Assembly: GCF_013386765.1 (NCBI RefSeq)
Contig: NZ_JACARE010000010.1
Location: 124,001 to 188,000 of the forward strand
Reading direction: 5' to 3'
Length of the DNA: 64,000 nucleotides
DNA from: Pseudomonas yamanorum
Lineage (GTDB): Bacteria; Pseudomonadota; Gammaproteobacteria; Pseudomonadales; Pseudomonadaceae
Shown: piece after piece, positions 54,077-61,952 of the stretch
Layout: every line of letters begins with the position of its first letter
How positions within the stretch are numbered: position 1 is the first letter of the stretch
Notes under the pieces: generated by a model
What the model was told of the DNA's origin: nothing
Databases searched by the model: none
Seen by the model: only the letters and a program-made list of their open reading frames with translations
Made by a program: the position numbers and the translations under genes

Positions 54077-54331
54077 TGTGGAGAGAAAGTTTGCTGTGGC
54101 GAGGAGCTTGCTGTGGCGAGGGAGCTTGCTGTGGCGAGGGAGCTTGCTCCCGCTGGGCTGCGAAGCGGCCCCAAAACAGGCAAATGCGCTTCTTCCTGGA
54201 AAACCGCATCAGCCGGATCAGGGCCGCTTCGCGCCCCAGCGGGAGCAAGCTCCCTCGCCACAGCAAGCTCCCTACCACAGCAAGCTCCCCACCACAGTAG
54301 TCTCCCCACCACAGCAAGCTCCCTCACCACA
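54077..54331. repeat. Iterated REP cluster: 4 + 5 tandem 17-18-bp units around a REPIN
   Basis: A normal REPIN (TGTGGCGAGGGAGCTTGC arm at 54130, complement ending 54262) is extended on both sides. Left: units at 54077, 54095, 54112 and 54130 in the form TGTGGCGAGGGAGCTTGC. Right: complementary units at 54245, 54263, 54280, 54297 and 54314. Units are 17-18 bp with small changes (the one at 54297 reads GTAGTCTCCCCACCACA). It fills most of the 398-bp gap between trhP and sbcD. Confidence 0.85.
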
Positions 54332-54437
54332 AAAAGCAGGGCGTGCGCGCAATAGGTTCATTAGCACAGTAGAATTGGCGGTTCTGCGTACCGCCATCCT
54401 GTCTTGAGCGGTCACCCTCTTTTTTACGGAGATCGCC

Positions 54438-55679
54438 TTGCGTCTGTTTCACACCTCCGACTGGCACCTTGGGCAAAACCTCCACGGCCAGGAACGCGAC
54501 TTCGAACACGCCTGCTTCCTCGACTGGCTGCTGGGCCAGTTGGGCCTGCACCGCCCTGATGTGCTGCTGATCGCCGGCGATATCTTCGACACGGTCAACC
54601 CGCCGCTCAAGGCCCAGGAGCGCCTTTATGACTTCATCATCAGCGCCCACGAGCAAAACCCAGCGCTGACCATCGTGATGATCGCCGGCAACCACGATTC
54701 CGGTTCACGCATCGAACTGCCAGCGCCGCTGATGCGCCGCCTGCGCACCCACGCCCTGGGCCGGGTGTTGTGGCTGGATGACGGGCAGCTGGATGTCGAA
54801 CGCCTGCTGATTCCATTGCCCGGTGCAAACGGCGAGATTGCCGGCTGGTGCCTGGCCCTGCCCTTCCTGCGCCCCGCCGAAGTGACCGGCGCGCAACTGG
54901 GGGACGATTACCTGCGGGGCATCGGCCAGGTGCATGAATGGCTGATTGCCGCCGCCAACGCCAAGCGCCAGCCAGGCCAGGCGCTGGTTGCCATCAGCCA
55001 TGCGCACATGGCCGGCGGCTCGGTGTCGGAAGACTCCGAGCGCAGCCTGATCATCGGCAATGCCGAAGCACTGCCCGCCAGCCTGTTCGACGCCAGCGTC
55101 AGCTACGTGGCCCTCGGTCATTTGCACAAGCCCCAGCGGGTAAATGGCGAGGAGCGGATTCGCTACTGCGGCTCGCCGATCCCGCTGTCATTTTCGGAAA
55201 TCGGCTACCAGCATCAGATCCTCGACGTGCAGTTGGACGGCGAAACCCTGGTCAGCGTCGAATCCCGGCTGATCCCCCGTTCGGTCAACCTGCAACGCCT
55301 GGACGCCGCGCCCCTGGCCGATATCCTCAAGCAACTGGCCGACTTGCCCGACATCGACCTGCTGGCCGAAACCCAACGCCAGCCCTGGTTCGAAGTGCGG
55401 GTGCGCCTCGACGAGCCGCAACCCGACCTGCGCCAGCAAGTGGAAAATGCCCTGCAAGGCAAAGCCGTGCGCCTGGTGCGCATCGCCGCCGAATACGCCG
55501 GCAGCGGCAGCCGCGAAGACAGCCAGGAAGACCGCCTGATCGAGCTCGACCAGCTCACGCCCCAGGAATTGTTCAGCCGCGCCTGGCAGGAAAGCTACGG
55601 CAGTGAAGTGGACGAACAAACCTTGAAGGACTTCGCCGTGCTGCTCCAGGAAGTGCAACAGGAGAGCGAACAGCCATGA
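54438..55679 (+). CDS. sbcD: Nuclease SbcD
   Basis: 413 residues from a TTG at 54438 (GGAG 6 bases upstream). Metallophosphatase motifs RLFHTSDWHLGQNL, GDIFDTVNPP, AGNHDSGSRIELP and SHAHMAGG are in order; these bind two Mn ions. SbcD is the nuclease partner of SbcC in the Mre11-Rad50-type complex that cuts hairpins and protein-blocked ends. It overlaps sbcC by 4 bp (ATGA). Confidence 0.95.
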   Translation: MRLFHTSDWHLGQNLHGQERDFEHACFLDWLLGQLGLHRPDVLLIAGDIFDTVNPPLKAQERLYDFIISAHEQNPALTIVMIAGNHDSGSRIELPAPLMRRLRTHALGRVLWLDDGQLDVERLLIPLPGANGEIAGWCLALPFLRPAEVTGAQLGDDYLRGIGQVHEWLIAAANAKRQPGQALVAISHAHMAGGSVSEDSERSLIIGNAEALPASLFDASVSYVALGHLHKPQRVNGEERIRYCGSPIPLSFSEIGYQHQILDVQLDGETLVSVESRLIPRSVNLQRLDAAPLADILKQLADLPDIDLLAETQRQPWFEVRVRLDEPQPDLRQQVENALQGKAVRLVRIAAEYAGSGSREDSQEDRLIELDQLTPQELFSRAWQESYGSEVDEQTLKDFAVLLQEVQQESEQP

Positions 55680-58600
55680 AGATCCTCGCCATTCGCCTGA
55701 AAAACCTCGCCTCGTTGGCGGGCCCGTTTGAAATCGACTTCACCGCCGAGCCCCTGGCCAGCGCCGGGTTGTTCGCGATTACCGGGCCCACCGGCGCCGG
55801 TAAAAGTACCTTGCTCGATGCCCTGTGCCTGGCGCTGTTTGGCGCCGTGCCGCGCCTGGGCGATACCGGCCAGGCAAAAATGCCGGATGCCGATACCGAC
55901 ATTTCCATCGGCGACCCGCGCACCCTGATTCGCAGGGGCACAGGCGGGGGTTATGCGGAAGTGGATTTTGTCGGCGTCAGCGGCCGCCGCTACCGCGCCC
56001 GCTGGGAAGCCAACCGCGCCCGGGACAAGGCCAGCGGCAAGCTGCAAAACAGCCGCCAAAGCCTGATCGACCTGGACAGCGAGCAACTGCTGGCCAGCCA
56101 GAAGACCGAATACAAAACCCAGCTGGAACTGGCCCTGGGCCTGAACTTCGAGCAATTCACCCGTGCGGTGTTGCTCGCGCAAAGTGAGTTCAGCGCGTTC
56201 CTCAAGGCCAACGACAACGAGCGCAGCGAACTGCTGGAAAAGCTCACCGACACCGCGCTCTACACCCAACTCGGCCGCCGCGCCTTCGACAAGGCCAAAG
56301 ACGCCCGGGACGCCCACAAGCAGCTGCAAGACCAGGCCACCGGCTTTACCCCACTGGCCCCCGAGGCCCGCGCCGAACTGGACGCACAACTGGCCGCCGC
56401 CCAGCAGCAACTCAAGACCCAACAGGCGCAACTCAAGCAGCTTGAGCTGCAGCACACGTGGCTCAAGGAACTGCGGGAATGGCAGGAGCGCCAGCAAGGC
56501 GCGGCCGAGCAACTGCAACAGGCCCAGCAGCATTGGGAAAGCCAGGGCCCGCAACGCCTGGACCTCAGCCGCCTGGAACAACTGGCGCCGCAACGTCACC
56601 ACTTCGCCCGCCAGGCCGAACTGACCGCACAGTTGCAGCCCCTCGCCGCACAGATCCAGCAGCACCTTGAGCAGCAAGCCGCGCTGCACACCCGCCAGAC
56701 GCAACTGCAACAGCAGCAGACCGACGTGCACGCGGCCCTCGCCCAGGCCCTGAAACAACAAGCTGACGCCGTGCCCTTGCTGCGCCAGGCGTTCGAGGAG
56801 CAAACCACCCTCGCCCACCTGACCCGTGAGCTGGCCAGGCGCAGCGAAGAAAAACAGCAGGGCGAAGCCGCCTGTGTGGAAGGCCAGGCGACATTGACCG
56901 GCTTGCTCGACAAGCAAAAACTCGTCGCCGAACGCCTGAACCGGCTGGCCGCGGAGCTTGAGCGCAGCGCCGCGCTTGCGCCTTTGAGCGACGCCTGGAG
57001 CGCGTACCGCGACCGCTTGCAACAGTTGATGCTGATCGGCAACCGCCTGAATAAAGGTCAGGCTGAACTGCCGCAACTGGAAGAGCGCGCCACCCGCCTC
57101 GGTGAAAAGTGGACCGAGCAACGTGAAGCCCTGGACCTGCTGTACCACGAAGCCGGCGCCGAGCCTCATGCGGTGGCCGAGCAGATTCAACTGCTGGGCA
57201 GCCTGCTGCAGGACAATCGCAAGCAACATCGCGCGTTTGAAGACCTGGCGCGGCTGTGGGACAGCCATCAGCAACTGGACAACCAAAGCCAGGCCCTGAC
57301 GCAAAAACAGGCCACTGCCCAGCAACAGCGCGAACTGCTGAACCAGAGCGGCCTGCAGGCCAAGGCCGAGCTGGCCGTCGCCGAACAGACCCTGACCGTC
57401 ACCAAGCAACTGCTGGAGCGCCAGCGTTTGGCCCGCAGTGCCAGTGTCGAGGAGTTGCGCGGCCAGCTTCAGGATGACCAACCGTGCCCGGTGTGCGGTA
57501 GCGTCGAGCACCCGTATCACCAGCCCGAAGCGATGCTGCAAAGCCTGACCCGGCACGACGAAAGCGAAGAAGCCAACGCCCAGCAAGCCGTGGATGTGCT
57601 CAAGGAAAAACTCACCGAACTGCGCGGCGAAGTCGGTGGACTGATCGCCCAGCAAAAGGAATTCCTGCAACAGCAGGAGCAGCTCGCCAGCCAGTTGCAG
57701 GGCCTGGTGCCAGCCCTTGAAGCCCATCCGTTGTCAGCCTCGCTGTTCAACCAGGATGCAGCCAAACGTGACGCCTGGCTTGCCCAGCAACTGAGCCAGC
57801 TCAGCCAGAGCCTCAGCCAGGACGAACAACGCCAGGGCGCCCTGCTCAACCTGCAACAAAACGCCGGGCGCATGCAGCAGCAACTGCAAGCCGCCCAGGA
57901 CGCCAGCCAACAGGCGCGCCAATTGCTGATCGACCAGCAGCGGGAACTGGCCAACGACCGCGAACGCCTGGACGAAGAACTCAACGCCTTCGCCAGCCTG
58001 TTGCCCACCGAGACCCTCGATGGCCTGCGCAGCGAGCCGGCGGCGACCTTCATGTTGCTCGACCAACAAGTCAGCCAGCGCCTGGAGCAGCTGGATAACC
58101 AGAAAGAAGAACTGGCCGAGCAGCTCCAGCGCCAGCAGGCCATCGACAAGGAAACGGACCGCCAGCAACATCGCCAGCAGCAACTGGAGACCTTGCAGAA
58201 ACAGCTCGCCGAACAGAGTACCCTGCAACAGGCTGCCGAGGAAAAACTCGTCGGGCTGCTGGGGGAAAACTCCAGCGCCGAACACTGGCAACAGCAACTG
58301 GACCAGGCCGTCGAGCAGGCGCGGCAGCATGAGACCGAGGCCAATCAACAGTTGCAGGACACCCGCAACCAGTTGATCCAGCTGGCCGCCGACCTCAAGT
58401 CACTGCAAGAGCGCCAACAGGCTCTGGACACCGAGCAACAAGCCCTCACTACGCGCCTCGGTGACTGGCGTGCCTTGCACCCGGAACTCGATGACCAAGG
58501 TCTGGCGCGCCTGGTGGCCTTCGATGAGCCACAGGTGGCCGAGCTGCGCCAGCAACTGCAACACAGCGAAAAAGCCGTCGAACAGGCCAAGGTGCTGCTG

Positions 58601-59314
58601 CAGGAGCGCGAACAGCGGCTCAAGGATCACCAGGCACTGCACAACGGCAACCTCGACGCCGAGCAACTGGACAGCGCCCTGGCCGAACTCAACGCTGCGT
58701 TGGCCATTGGCGAAAAACACTGCGCCGAACTGCGCGCACAGCAAGCCGATGACCAGCGTCGCCAGGACGCCAACCAGGCGCTGGCGGCCGAAATCACCAA
58801 GGCTTACGAAGAATGGCAACGCTGGGCACGCCTGAATGCGCTGATCGGCTCGGCCACCGGCGATACCTTCCGCAAGATCGCCCAGGCCTACAACCTCGAC
58901 CTGCTGGTGCACCACGCCAACGTGCAACTGCGCCAACTGGTGCGCCGCTACCGCCTGAAACGCGGTGGCAGCATGCTGGGCCTGCTGGTGCTCGACACGG
59001 AAATGGGCGACGAACTGCGCTCGGTGCACTCGTTGTCCGGCGGCGAGACGTTCCTGGTGTCGCTGGCGCTGGCGTTGGGCCTGGCGTCGATGGCTTCCAG
59101 TACGTTGAAGATCGAATCGCTGTTTATCGACGAAGGCTTTGGCAGCCTCGACCCCGAATCCCTGCAACTGGCGATGGACGCCCTTGACGGCTTGCAGGCT
59201 CAGGGCCGCAAGGTGGCGGTGATTTCCCACGTGCAGGAAATGCACGAACGGATTCCGGTGCAGATTCAGGTCAAGCGCCAGGGCAATGGCTTGAGCACCC
59301 TGGAGGTCAAGTGA
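55676..59314 (+). CDS. sbcC: Exonuclease subunit SbcC
   Basis: 1212 residues. Walker A GPTGAGKSTLLDALC near 37-51, long coiled coils about 210-1090, zinc hook CPVCGS near 604, ABC signature SLSGGETFLVS near 1119 and Walker B SLFIDEGFGSLDPE near 1151. Rad50-like ATPase that joins two SbcD. The start overlaps the sbcD stop by 4 bases, and the end overlaps the GST gene by 4 bases, so three genes form one tight unit. Confidence 0.95.
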   Translation: MKILAIRLKNLASLAGPFEIDFTAEPLASAGLFAITGPTGAGKSTLLDALCLALFGAVPRLGDTGQAKMPDADTDISIGDPRTLIRRGTGGGYAEVDFVGVSGRRYRARWEANRARDKASGKLQNSRQSLIDLDSEQLLASQKTEYKTQLELALGLNFEQFTRAVLLAQSEFSAFLKANDNERSELLEKLTDTALYTQLGRRAFDKAKDARDAHKQLQDQATGFTPLAPEARAELDAQLAAAQQQLKTQQAQLKQLELQHTWLKELREWQERQQGAAEQLQQAQQHWESQGPQRLDLSRLEQLAPQRHHFARQAELTAQLQPLAAQIQQHLEQQAALHTRQTQLQQQQTDVHAALAQALKQQADAVPLLRQAFEEQTTLAHLTRELARRSEEKQQGEAACVEGQATLTGLLDKQKLVAERLNRLAAELERSAALAPLSDAWSAYRDRLQQLMLIGNRLNKGQAELPQLEERATRLGEKWTEQREALDLLYHEAGAEPHAVAEQIQLLGSLLQDNRKQHRAFEDLARLWDSHQQLDNQSQALTQKQATAQQQRELLNQSGLQAKAELAVAEQTLTVTKQLLERQRLARSASVEELRGQLQDDQPCPVCGSVEHPYHQPEAMLQSLTRHDESEEANAQQAVDVLKEKLTELRGEVGGLIAQQKEFLQQQEQLASQLQGLVPALEAHPLSASLFNQDAAKRDAWLAQQLSQLSQSLSQDEQRQGALLNLQQNAGRMQQQLQAAQDASQQARQLLIDQQRELANDRERLDEELNAFASLLPTETLDGLRSEPAATFMLLDQQVSQRLEQLDNQKEELAEQLQRQQAIDKETDRQQHRQQQLETLQKQLAEQSTLQQAAEEKLVGLLGENSSAEHWQQQLDQAVEQARQHETEANQQLQDTRNQLIQLAADLKSLQERQQALDTEQQALTTRLGDWRALHPELDDQGLARLVAFDEPQVAELRQQLQHSEKAVEQAKVLLQEREQRLKDHQALHNGNLDAEQLDSALAELNAALAIGEKHCAELRAQQADDQRRQDANQALAAEITKAYEEWQRWARLNALIGSATGDTFRKIAQAYNLDLLVHHANVQLRQLVRRYRLKRGGSMLGLLVLDTEMGDELRSVHSLSGGETFLVSLALALGLASMASSTLKIESLFIDEGFGSLDPESLQLAMDALDGLQAQGRKVAVISHVQEMHERIPVQIQVKRQGNGLSTLEVK

Positions 59315-59919
59315 GCGAGGCGGTGTTGTATTCGTTCCGCCGTTGCCCGTATGCGATGCGGGCGCGGATGGCCCTGCGGTATTGCGGGGTAGCGGTGCAG
59401 ATTGTCGAGGTGAGCCTCAAGGCCAAGCCGGCTGAAATGCTTGCGCTGTCGCCCAAGGGCACGGTGCCGGTGCTGAGTGTGGATGGCCGGGTGATCGATG
59501 AAAGCCTTGCGATTATGCGCTGGGCGCTGGCGCAGAATGATCCCGAGGGCTGGTTGCTGGCGGATGAGGCGGCGACGCAGGCGCTGATTGACGAGAATGA
59601 TCAGGACTTCAAACATCAATTGAATCGATACAAGTATGCCGAGCGTTATCCGGAGCAGCCGATGGAAGTTTATCGGGCGCAAGGTGAGGTGTTTTTGTTG
59701 AAGCTGGAGGGATTGCTGGCCGGGCGGGAGTATTTGCTGGCCGGGCATTTGAGCCTGGCGGATGTGGCACTGGCGCCGTTTATAAGGCAGTTTGCCCACG
59801 TGGATCGGGAATGGTTTGCCCGGGCGCCTTATCCGCGGTTGCAGGGGTGGTTGCGGCGGTTTCTGGAGTCGCCGCTGTTTGTCGCGGTGATGGCAAAACC
59901 CCAGGCTCAACACGATTAA
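59311..59919 (+). CDS. Glutathione S-transferase
   Basis: 202 residues from the GTG at 59311, in GTGA overlapping the sbcC stop. Start YSFRRCPYAMRARMALRYCGV shows a CPYAM site like glutaredoxin/GST, then SPKGTVPVLSVDGRVIDESLAIMRWAL and a helical C-domain. It is the third gene of the sbcDC unit by translational overlap, but its role in repair is not known. A different sequence type from the GST at 38173. Confidence 0.9.
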   Translation: MSEAVLYSFRRCPYAMRARMALRYCGVAVQIVEVSLKAKPAEMLALSPKGTVPVLSVDGRVIDESLAIMRWALAQNDPEGWLLADEAATQALIDENDQDFKHQLNRYKYAERYPEQPMEVYRAQGEVFLLKLEGLLAGREYLLAGHLSLADVALAPFIRQFAHVDREWFARAPYPRLQGWLRRFLESPLFVAVMAKPQAQHD

Positions 59920-60007
59920 TGTGGGAGCTGGCTTGCCTGCGATAGCGGTGCATCAGTCGACAAATCTGTTACTGATAAACCGCTATCGCAGGCAAGCCAG
60001 CTCCCAC
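59920..60007. repeat. REPIN-like two-armed repeat (TGTGGGAGCTGGCTTGCC family)
   Basis: Arms TGTGGGAGCTGGCTTGCCTG and CAGGCAAGCCAGCTCCCACA are exact complements and the next bases (CGATAGCGGT/ACCGCTATCG) extend the stem to 30 bp. It directly follows the GST stop. Confidence 0.9.
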
Positions 60008-60039
60008 ATTTGATCTTCAGCGTTTGATGAAACTAACGC

Positions 60040-60219
60040 TCAGTTCTGGATTTTGTGGTCCAGGGCTGCGTAGAAGTTGGCACTTTGTTGCAGGTATTTC
60101 TGGGTGTAGGCGCTGGTGCTGGATTTTTTGCTGCTGATCTCAACGCTGGCGCTGGCTGGCAACGCTACGGTGGCAGAAACAGCGGAAGCGGCGATGATCG
60201 AGAAGAGATTGAAGTTCAT
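60040..60219 (-). CDS. Small exported protein
   Basis: 59 residues from the ATG at 60219 (AAGGG 8 bases upstream). Signal-like N-terminus MNFNLFSIIAASAVSATVALPASA, then a short Ser/Lys-rich mature part (SSKKSSTSAYTQKYLQQSANFYAAL) . It is shorter than most gene finders report. Similar small exported proteins of unknown function are common in Pseudomonas. Upstream 60220-60349 shows no other gene. Confidence 0.6.
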   Translation of the reverse strand: MNFNLFSIIAASAVSATVALPASASVEISSKKSSTSAYTQKYLQQSANFYAALDHKIQN

Positions 60220-60349
60220 GTCGGTAACCCTTGTGTTCGGTTGGCTTGGTGGCCTGTGTTGGCCTTGGAACCAAACTTACGCCCGAGGGGTTAGCCTTAG
60301 AAATTCATTGAAACACTAGCCGCTATCAATACGATTAATACAAGGGGTC

Positions 60350-60370
60350 AGGCCCCGCACTGCGGGGCCT
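60350..60370. terminator. GC-rich hairpin after the lactonase gene
   Basis: AGGCCCCGC-ACT-GCGGGGCCT, 9-bp stem. There is no T-run on the minus strand, so termination may need Rho. Confidence 0.6.
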
Positions 60371-60375
60371 GTGGC

Positions 60376-61551
60376 TTAGTGTCGCACCAGGAACTTGAGG
60401 TCGCTGGGGGCATCAATCGCCAGTTTCTGCGTGGTTTTGCCTAAAAGACCGGTCTTGGGATCGCGCTCGACGACCACAATCTGGTTGCTCTTCTGGTTGG
60501 CAATCAGCAGGAACTTGCCGCTGGGGTCCAGGGCGAACTCCCGGGGGTGATCACCTTCCACCGAGCGGCGCTGGATCTCTTTCAACTGCGCGGTGGCGGG
60601 GTCGATGGCAAATACCAGCATCTGGTTGGCGGTGCCACGGTTGCTCACGTAGAGAAACTTGCCGTCGCTTGAGGTGTGCAACGCGGCGCCGGCCTTGTCG
60701 GACACCGGCTGGCCGTCAGCGAAGTTGACCAACTGCTTCTGGGTCAGCTTGCCATCGTTGTAGTCGAACACCGCAACCTGCGCGCTCATCTCGGTGGTCA
60801 GCCAGGCGTGCTTGCCATCCGCGGTGAACAGCAGGTGACGCGGGCCGCTGCCCGGAGGCAGTTGCACAAACGCAGGGTCGGCCGGGGTCAGCGGCAGTTC
60901 ATGGTTGGCCTTGGGGTCGTAGCGGTAGGCAAAGATCTTGTCCGCACCGAGGTCCTGGACAAACACGTATTTGCCGTCCGGCGAAGACACCACCGAGTGC
61001 ACGTGGTTGGACGCCTGGCGTTCAGGGTTGACCCGGCTGGCCGGGTGCCCGCTCAGTTGCACCGGCGGTGACAGCTTGCCTTCGGCGTCTACCGGCAATA
61101 CCGCGAGGCTGCCGCCCGGATCTTCCAGCACCGAATAGTTGGCCACGAACAGGTAACGCCCGTCACTGGCCAGGCTGGAATGGGTCGGCTCGTTGCCCAG
61201 GCTCTGCACCTGGTTGATCAGGGTCAGTTGATGGTTCTTCGGGTCGATGCTGTAACTGCTCACGCGCCCTACCGGGTCTTTCTGGCCCGGGCCGTTTTCA
61301 TTCACCACAAACAGGTGTTTCTGGTCTTTGGACAGGGTCAGCCACGACGGGTTGGCTGCCTTGGCGGCGAGCACCGGCTGGCCGCTGAACTGCCCGGTGC
61401 GGCTGTCGAACTGCAGGCGGTAGATGCCTTCGCTGGTGCCGGCGGTGTAGCTGCCCACCAGCAATTCAAAGGTGTCCACCGGCGCGGCCTGGACCGACAT
61501 CGCGCCTACGCTGCCGGCCATCAGCAGGGGCCAGAATTTACGCATCATCAT
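60376..61551 (-). CDS. Exported lactonase, 6-phosphogluconolactonase (YbhE) family
   Basis: 391 residues from the first of three ATG at 61551; an earlier ATG at 61569 is also possible. Signal peptide ends VQA. Seven-bladed propeller with repeats such as VSPDGKYVFVQDLGADKIFAYRYD and SSDGKFLYVSNRG, each of the YbhE/lactonase beta-propeller type. It is periplasmic, unlike cytoplasmic Pgl of E. coli; the natural substrate is uncertain. Its start overlaps the end of the DUF5629 gene by 14 bp. Confidence 0.85.
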   Translation of the reverse strand: MMMRKFWPLLMAGSVGAMSVQAAPVDTFELLVGSYTAGTSEGIYRLQFDSRTGQFSGQPVLAAKAANPSWLTLSKDQKHLFVVNENGPGQKDPVGRVSSYSIDPKNHQLTLINQVQSLGNEPTHSSLASDGRYLFVANYSVLEDPGGSLAVLPVDAEGKLSPPVQLSGHPASRVNPERQASNHVHSVVSSPDGKYVFVQDLGADKIFAYRYDPKANHELPLTPADPAFVQLPPGSGPRHLLFTADGKHAWLTTEMSAQVAVFDYNDGKLTQKQLVNFADGQPVSDKAGAALHTSSDGKFLYVSNRGTANQMLVFAIDPATAQLKEIQRRSVEGDHPREFALDPSGKFLLIANQKSNQIVVVERDPKTGLLGKTTQKLAIDAPSDLKFLVRH

Positions 61552-61834
61552 CCGCTTCATCCTCGTCATTATTGTTGCCGGTAACGCCGCTCATGCAGAC
61601 CAGGCGGTGTTCGCCCGAGTCACCGGTAAGGGTCCAGCTTTGCAAGGTCTGATCAAAGATCGCCGCCTTGACCTGCTCCAGGCTGAAACTCCAGCGCTTC
61701 TCGGCACGACCGTCCATGCAGATGATCAGTAACTTCTGGTCATCCAGGCTGAAATCGAAGGTATGCAGGCCATCGATCTCGACCATCTGGCAGTCTTCAA
61801 AAGCGTTGAGCAAGGTAGCGGTGTCGGCAGTCAT
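61538..61834 (-). CDS. DUF5629-family small protein
   Basis: 98 residues from the ATG at 61834 (alternatives two and three codons upstream). Blocks TLLNAFEDCQMVEIDGLHTFDFSL and LLIICMDGRAEKRWSFSLEQVKAAIFD match this Pseudomonas family; the tail NNNDEDEADDDA is strongly acidic. Cytoplasmic, function unknown. It overlaps the lactonase start, so the two are probably translationally linked. Confidence 0.72.
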   Translation of the reverse strand: MTADTATLLNAFEDCQMVEIDGLHTFDFSLDDQKLLIICMDGRAEKRWSFSLEQVKAAIFDQTLQSWTLTGDSGEHRLVCMSGVTGNNNDEDEADDDA

Positions 61835-61906
61835 AACCATCAATCATCAAGGGGAAAGACCTCATGATAGGTCAAATCGTTGCATCGGCCTAAGCCCGCG
61901 CAATGC

Positions 61907-61936
61907 AAAACGCCGTGGCACAGGCCACGGCGTTTT
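61907..61936. terminator. Terminator after the RND gene
   Basis: AAAACGCCGTGGC and GCCACGGCGTTTT around a 4-base loop. A/T-runs on both sides. It ends the RND transcript coming from the right edge. Confidence 0.9.
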
Positions 61937-61952
61937 GGCGAACAGCGTTGGA

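Noticed and set aside
54077..54331. CRISPR-like array of short repeats
   Set aside because: Units are directly abutting without unique spacers and are arranged in mirror orientation around a REPIN; no cas genes are near.
55595..57727. 710-residue minus-strand frame opposite sbcC
   Set aside because: Leu/Gln-rich shadow of the coiled-coil coding region of sbcC; no start signal.
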